From assembly GCA_023101725.1 (NCBI GenBank), contig JALJCO010003012.1, positions 675,001-739,000 of the forward strand: 64,000 nucleotides of DNA. Reading direction: 5' to 3'. The translations under genes and the position numbers were made by a program. The notes under the pieces were generated by a model. The model had not been told where the DNA came from. It saw only the letters and a list, made by a program, of their open reading frames with translations, and did not search any database. This document shows, in pieces, positions 58,701-64,000 of this stretch; position 1 is the first letter of the stretch, and each line of letters opens with the position of its first letter. The DNA comes from Atherinomorus stipes. Taxonomy: Eukaryota; Chordata; Actinopteri; Atheriniformes; Atherinidae.

Positions 58701-61700
58701 TTCTCACTGTCTTTACAATCTGCCTGGTTCTCATAGCTTTTACGAGCCTTCTGGCGGGCATTCTGGAACCACACCACAATGACTCGCGTTGGTAGGTTGA
58801 GTACAGTGGAGAGCTGCTCAATCTCGTCATCCTTTGGATAAGCATTTGTGTCAAAGAAGTCCTGAAGTACCCTCAATTGGTAGTCAGTGAATCTGGTCCT
58901 GGATGACCTCTTGTTCATGGCTGAGTCAGAGCGGTAACAGTCCTGTGCACTGAGCTGGGGCTCTAGGCGAATATCTTCCAATGTAGTGATGGGAGGAATG
59001 TTAAAATTGTAGGGGGAGTCTTTACTACGCTGCCTTTCTTTGAACAAGGTGTTACGGAACCAGTGCTTTATTACTTTTTGGGGCAGGCCAGACTTCTCAG
59101 ACATCTCTTGAATTTGCTCTTCATTGGGGGAATTATTGATATCAAAGTTTGCACGGAGAATCTTCAGTTGATCATCAGTGATACGGGTACGTGGTCTCTT
59201 AAACTGAGACTGGCGGAGGAAATTTGGATCAAGACCCAACTGCTGTTGGCAGAGCTGAGTAAGGTCTGTGGAAAGTGAGTCCATAGTGGGCAGCTGTAGG
59301 GCCAGTTGGGGTGGGAGGCCAGGGTGCTGAACAGACTGCATCATTAAGGGTGGGAAAAGGGGCAGATCTAAGGGAACAGGGAGCTGCACTTGGGGTGGTG
59401 CAGGTGGAGCAGCAGGTGGGGTTGGAGGGGGAGGTGGTTGTGGTGGCTGTGTCTGGTGAGAGGGCTGATGTGCAGTCTGATGGGAAACAGGAACTGGCGT
59501 CGGTGCTGGCGTTTGTGGCTTGGTCATTGATGTAGAAGTTGGCTGAGGAGCCGTCACTGGAGCTGGAGCAGTTGGTGGTGGGGGAGGAGGTGGCGGTGGT
59601 GGTGGAGGTGGAGGAGTCTCTGGTGAAGCAGGGTTGATTGGATAAAGTTTGTCATAGGCCTCTCTGTACTGCTGAGCAAACTTTTCAAGCTCCACATATG
59701 GGAAAAAGTGACTGTGCACATGTTCCTGGTGGCTTTTCAGAATGAGCATATTGGAGAAAAGCTTTCCACACATCCCACACTCAAGCTTATCAGTATTCAA
59801 ATCCACTTGTTCAACTCCATCTTTGTTTTTCTTTTGATTTTTTTGTCTGTTTTCATTGTACTGTATGACAAGCTCGAACCCAAAGTTTTCTAACAAGGCT
59901 TTGGCTGCATTACCTCTCGCTCCTGACACGATACGTGGAGGGGGAATCAATGGCTCTGGGAATGTTGACTTTTTTGAGTCTTTATTATCTTTTCCTCCGT
60001 CATTTATTGCGTCCCCTGCATTTTCCATCTTTGCTCTGTTTTCTTGTTTTTCTAGGTGGTCCTCTGCCTCTCTTGACATCTGAATATCTGACACAGCGCT
60101 AGACTCTATTTTGGGCTTGTGGTTCTGCAGTTGCTGGTTTTTCTGTTGCTGGATTTGTGACTGTGTCTGAGAGGCTTGCTGCTGTTGCTGAGCCTGTTGC
60201 TGGGCCTGAACCTGTTGTAACTGGTGCTGCTGTTGCATCTGTTGTTTCAGGTCCTCGAGGAATGATCCTGTGAGGCCAGGCATTCCAAAAGCTGCTGCTG
60301 AGTGCAGTGCAAGTTCTGGGCTTAAGTTGAACTCTGCTCCTGGAATGTAGAAAGGGAAGAGGAACTGGGGCTGCTGAAACTGCAGAAGTGCCTCTGGGGT
60401 CATCGGAAAATGGGGGAAGAAAGCTGGATTGAGGAACTGAGGCTGGAAGAAGGCGGCCTGTTGCTGGAGCTCATGCTGAAGCTGCAACTGCAGCTGGGCT
60501 GAGGACTGTGCTGACTGATGGCTGCTCGCCTGTGCTGAAATATTGTCAGTAGTTGTTGTTTGCTTTGTGTTGCTGTTGGGTTCTTTGGGTTCCACAGTGT
60601 TTTCTTTGTTAGAAGAAGGTGTGCCACTTCGAGCAGAGTCCGAGGTGCTATTATTCCCTTGTTGTGCACTTGGGCCAGGACTTTTGGCAGGTGCTGGACC
60701 ACTGGTGCCAGTTGTACTGCTGCTGCTGCTGCTCATGTCAGTTTTGGCTGTTCTTGCTTTGGTCTGATGGAGCACTGACCTCATATGAATTTCAAGTGTT
60801 GAGCTTTGGCTGTAGGCAACATTGCATATGTTGCATTTGAATGGTTTGTTGTCAATGCTGTTGGTTGTCTCTTGTGGAACTGGGCTTGATGCTTCTTGAA
60901 GGACCTTCTTCAATTTATGCAGATGTGAAACTGAATTATAGTGGACTAGAAGGATGTTCTTCTGGGTGAAGGATTCCTTACATACTGTGCACTTATAAGG
61001 TCGAGAGGGGTCCAAGAATTTCTCCATTGTGAAGTTGGGCCCCTTTCTAAATGGTAAGGTCCGTTTTGGTTCAGCTCCCATGTCATCAAGCAAAGAGCTG
61101 CTGTCACTTCCTGTAGGACTGGGCTTTTCTTCCTGGTCCATTTCATCATCTTTGTCCAAGTCGTGTTCAAAGGCCTGAGCTTCCTCCAAGGCCCTGGCTT
61201 CACTCTCAGTGATATCTCCATTCAGTGGCAGATTTCCAATGAGCTGCTGCACCTCAGCCTCACTGAGTTCAGGGTGTCCATTTTCCAAATGCTTCCTGAG
61301 GGCCAGGAATGTCCTGAAGCTACGCTGGCAAAGGCTGCACATAGTGGCTGCTCTGATGGCATGATACTGTGAATGTATCTGAAGCTTCTGCATTGTCTTG
61401 AAGGCCAGACTGCAGTGGTTGCAGCGATATTTGTAGACATGACGATCAGATACTGAGAGCTGCTGTTGTTGCTGTTGTAGTCTTTGGAGCTCGCTCAGGT
61501 GGTCTTGTAGATTATCAGGGGACTTGCTATCATGTCCTAATCCAGTGGCTCTCTTCCAGTCAGGGGCCTCTGAGGCCTCCTTTGGGGGCTTGAGTTCCTC
61601 TCCTTGCAGGTCTAATTCATTCTTATCTTGACTGGCCAGCTCGTCCTTTAAGATGTTTCCTACGAGAAGAGAAAAACTATTTGAGGTGATATTCACTTTT

Positions 61701-63547
61701 TTTGTTTTGTCATCTATAAATCATACATATAGTTGTATAATTTCAGGTTAACTAACATATTCATAGATGAGGCAAAATAATCCTGCTCACCTTGAGACTT
61801 TCCTGACCCATCATTAAGAGAAGTAGAGGAATCCATTAAGGACAGACTTTTCTCTTGTCCAGTTTGAGGATGCATGAGATTGTTTGGTGTGGCTGTATCA
61901 GGTCCAACAACCTATCAAAAACAACAAAATTTTTTCATTAGAATATTAATTTAAAATAATGACACAAGCGTCTATTAATATAGTTAATGGTACTATCTAA
62001 AAGGGAAAACAAATACATGGAGAAGTTTTTTTTAGGGTTTTTTTCATAAAAAATTACAGAAGACAAGAAGAATTGAGAAAATTCTAGAAAAAAACAACAA
62101 CTTTGTTTTAAAATTGCCATTTCTTTTGGAGATAATTTGCTAAATTGTAAGACACATTTTGCTGACATGTACAAAAATAAAAATAGTATTTCTTTTACTT
62201 ACAGTCAGAATCAGCTTTTCCACACAGTCAGGAGCCACACTGTGAAGGTGCGTGAGATGTAGTTGCAAGTGAATCTTGTTGCTCAGAACATCCTGGCATA
62301 GAGGGCAGCGGATGACAGGCTGCATGGAATGCTGGGACATCACATGGAGCTGCATGCGGTTGGCATCTTTACTGCTGTAGTTGCAATATGGACACTGCTG
62401 AACCTAAAAATAAAGAAAATAGGTGTCTTGGTAAAGGTGGAAAAATAACTTTTCACATCACTGGTTGTTAATATCACCCCCTCAGCCTAACTTTATATCT
62501 GATAAGTCATTTTTAATTTCTTATATTCTTTACTGTCCATTCACTTCAACCTGACACATTCACCCTCCAGCACTAAATCAGAAGCCTACCTTAACATACA
62601 AAACATAGATCAACCATGTTTCACGTAATTCACTTAAGTCTCTCAACTCATGCAATTTTATAAGTAGAAAACACGATTGGCTAGAATTTCTAATCAGGAG
62701 ATTACAGATGACAAAGGTGTGTACTCTCCCAAGCTATGTCTTGCCCTCATTACAGGGAGTACTTGAAGCATAGCTGCCTCCCTACCACCTGTTTTAATAG
62801 AATCCATTTCTGAAATGACTAAGTCCTCCCTCCTCACAGGGCCCAGAACCAGACGAGCTAATACTTCATAATCTAATTTAAAAACACATATAATTTAAAG
62901 AGATGCAAAAAGGGGGAAAGAAGCAGGGAAGGGAGGCCTAAGGCTAGTGCTGGTATTCCACTTAAGAATACAAAGGCTGGCCTATTGTGCTTGATGCTAA
63001 AAAGCTCTGTCAGGGAGGGAATGGTAGGATGCATTTAACCCTTTGAATGAAAGCTGGCGCCAGCAGTTGCTAAATGCTTGGCTTAGCATTTCTGCTTCTT
63101 ACAGTTAAGTATCTTCCCATTAGCTCATCCCAGTGACAGTGAAGATTAGATTTCATTAGTGCTTATGAACCTGCCTCATTAGTTATTAACTCTTTGTACA
63201 TAGAAATTCCAGCAAGTATTTGGAGCACAAAGTTAGATGTCCACCTCAAACACATATAAACACCACACCCGGCAGACTTTATTGGTCAAGGAGAGGAAAA
63301 AAATAAGTCAACCTGTACCACTGCTAACATTTAAAATTAGAGTAATATCCTTGTTCCTAAGAAATACACCTTAATAACTGTAAGTTTTCATTTGATTATC
63401 TGCAAACTTCTACCTGGTCATTTGCTGAAGTCTTCCCCTCAGCAGACTTTGGCCTTTTGGGTGGACTTTCAATTTGCCGATCTGGCAGGAGGGAATGTTT
63501 AACCATAGCGTTCAGTCCGGTAACCTCTTTGGATATGGCATTCACAC
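54214..63547 (-). CDS. zfhx4: zfhx4, zinc finger homeobox protein 4, C-terminal part (five exons, 5' end outside window)
   Basis: The coding parts join as 63414-63547, 62203-62403, 61791-61911, 56275-61659 and 54214-55763 on the complement. Every intron is GT-AG and every phase matches (0, 0, 1 and 1 at the four junctions), giving about 2,462 residues in the window. Vertebrate ZFHX4 is roughly 3,600 residues, so about the first third lies beyond the right edge. The protein is a giant nuclear transcription factor; family members bind AT-rich DNA and act in neuronal and muscle differentiation. The window part has four homeodomains and thirteen C2H2 fingers. ZFHX3 is the close paralogue; I prefer ZFHX4 because pex2 is the convergent neighbour, as in tetrapods. 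The reading frame is intact, with no stops or frameshifts. Confidence 0.93.
56275..61659 (-). CDS. zfhx4: zfhx4 giant exon: four homeodomains and nine C2H2 fingers
   Basis: This 5,385 nt exon (1,795 codons) is the hallmark giant exon of ZFHX3/4 genes. Acceptor ctcgtag, donor gtgagtt. In protein order: fingers near 61367-61445, 61275-61350, 60920-61010 and 60770-60845; a Gln-rich stretch near 60130-60245; a finger at 59705-59785; a Pro run and Pro-rich block near 59390-59620; homeodomain 1 near 59015-59203 (divergent recognition helix KVIKHWFRN); homeodomain 2 at 58730-58919 ([12 protein letters not shown]); fingers at 58580-58660 and 58070-58150; homeodomain 3 at 57634-57818 ([12 protein letters not shown]); a finger at 57530-57615; homeodomain 4 at 56690-56880 ([12 protein letters not shown]); a finger at 56555-56645. 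Homeodomains 2-4 keep the invariant WFQN; homeodomain 1 has WFRN, as in the family. Long open frames on the opposite strand here are shadows of the biased codon content. Confidence 0.95.
61791..61911 (-). CDS. zfhx4: zfhx4 short linker exon
   Basis: The exon is 121 nt: 40 codons plus one base. Acceptor tgatag, donor gtgagc. It encodes a Ser/Asp-rich linker beginning [20 protein letters not shown] and ending DGSGKSQ; the last base joins GA of the next exon to make Gly. Without this exon the phases of its neighbours (0 and 1) do not match. The adjacent introns are short (291 bp and 131 bp). Confidence 0.88.
62203..62403 (-). CDS. zfhx4: zfhx4 internal exon with two C2H2 zinc fingers
   Basis: This is a 67-codon exon, phase 0 at both ends, with acceptor tttttag and donor gtaagt. 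It encodes two fingers: [20 protein letters not shown] followed by QH, and [20 protein letters not shown] followed by LH. Both have the C-x2-C and H-x3-5-H spacing. The 1,010 bp intron upstream (62404-63413) shows no coding signal. Confidence 0.9.
63414..63547 (-). CDS. zfhx4: zfhx4 internal exon (44 codons plus 2 nt)
   Basis: The exon is flanked by acceptor ctcctag and donor gtagaag read on the minus strand. It starts with the last two bases of a split codon and ends in phase 0. It encodes [20 protein letters not shown] and then a Lys/Pro-rich linker ([16 protein letters not shown]). There is no zinc finger in it; this is a linker of the kind found between the N-terminal finger clusters of ZFHX proteins. 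Sequence from 63548 to 64000 is intron. Confidence 0.85.
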
Positions 63548-64000
63548 CTAGGAGACAGAGAAAGTAAAACATTCAAATTAAAAATCCTGAATTTGCGTAA
63601 TTTAAAGCTGAATTACACATTTCTTAAAATAATGAATCCTTTTAAAAGAAAGGGTTTTCCATTGATAATTAAAAAATCTGAGCTAAAAAATAAAAAAAGG
63701 GGTCAATTCCTAAATAATTTATTTAATTTTCAAGTAGTCACATTTGGGATGTAGACTGGATCAAAATGATCAGGACAGAACTAGTATGACTCACAGGAAT
63801 ACTTAAAATACTACATATCAAGCAGGTATAATTTTACAAAATAAGACTAAATTCAAATTGTGACGCTTTGAGGGTGTACCATATGAGAATAGAATTTGAT
63901 AAACATAAACAAGTTCACCAAATTAACATTCAATGGGGCATAGGTGATGATTCAAAAAATGATTTGACACAAGACAACATTAGAATGGATGCAGGCATGA

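Overview
The window is nuclear DNA of a teleost fish, probably a percomorph-like species. It holds two convergent conserved vertebrate genes: pex2 (+ strand, coding exon near 32.4-33.4 kb) and the 3' half of zfhx4 (- strand, 54.2-63.5 kb, running off the right edge). PEX2 and ZFHX4 are also tail-to-tail neighbours in tetrapods. This synteny, with the protein sequence, is why I call the homeobox gene zfhx4 rather than zfhx3. The fish assignment rests on the many Tc1-like and hAT-like transposon derivatives and tRNA-derived SINEs of types common in fish genomes.

Layout. 1-17 kb is AT-rich non-coding DNA with a GC-rich tandem-unit repeat (10.0-11.9 kb), a degenerate Tc1-like transposon (12.87-15.10 kb) and a hAT-like element carrying a SINE (15.2-15.9 kb). 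17-24.7 kb holds a spliced-looking, coiled-coil-coding terminal exon on the - strand (17213-17347), a hAT relic with a decayed BED-finger transposase, and a nest of at least four elements inserted into each other (21.3-24.0 kb). It also holds a compact CCAAT/GC-box promoter-like block (24.57-24.70 kb) followed by ATGG and a splice donor. That ATGG is my best candidate for the missing first coding exon of pex2. 24.7-32.4 kb would then be pex2 intron 1, and a repeat with an unusually long flanking duplication ends about 110 bp before the pex2 acceptor. 33.9-54 kb is the pex2-zfhx4 intergenic region. It carries Tc1-derived MITEs (one split by a 0.6 kb AACGTT-rich foldback element), a 2.6 kb hAT-type composite, and stretches that look like conserved non-coding DNA. 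54.2-63.5 kb carries the last five exons of zfhx4, with all splice sites and phases consistent; they encode four homeodomains and thirteen C2H2 zinc fingers.

Function. PEX2 is a peroxisomal membrane RING E3 ligase subunit that recycles the import receptor PEX5. ZFHX4 is a very large nuclear zinc-finger/homeodomain transcription factor. The two are neighbours by ancestral synteny; nothing here suggests a shared pathway. No exon-intron structure here has been checked against transcripts. The predicted pex2 first exon and the - strand coiled-coil gene are inferences from splice signals and reading frames.
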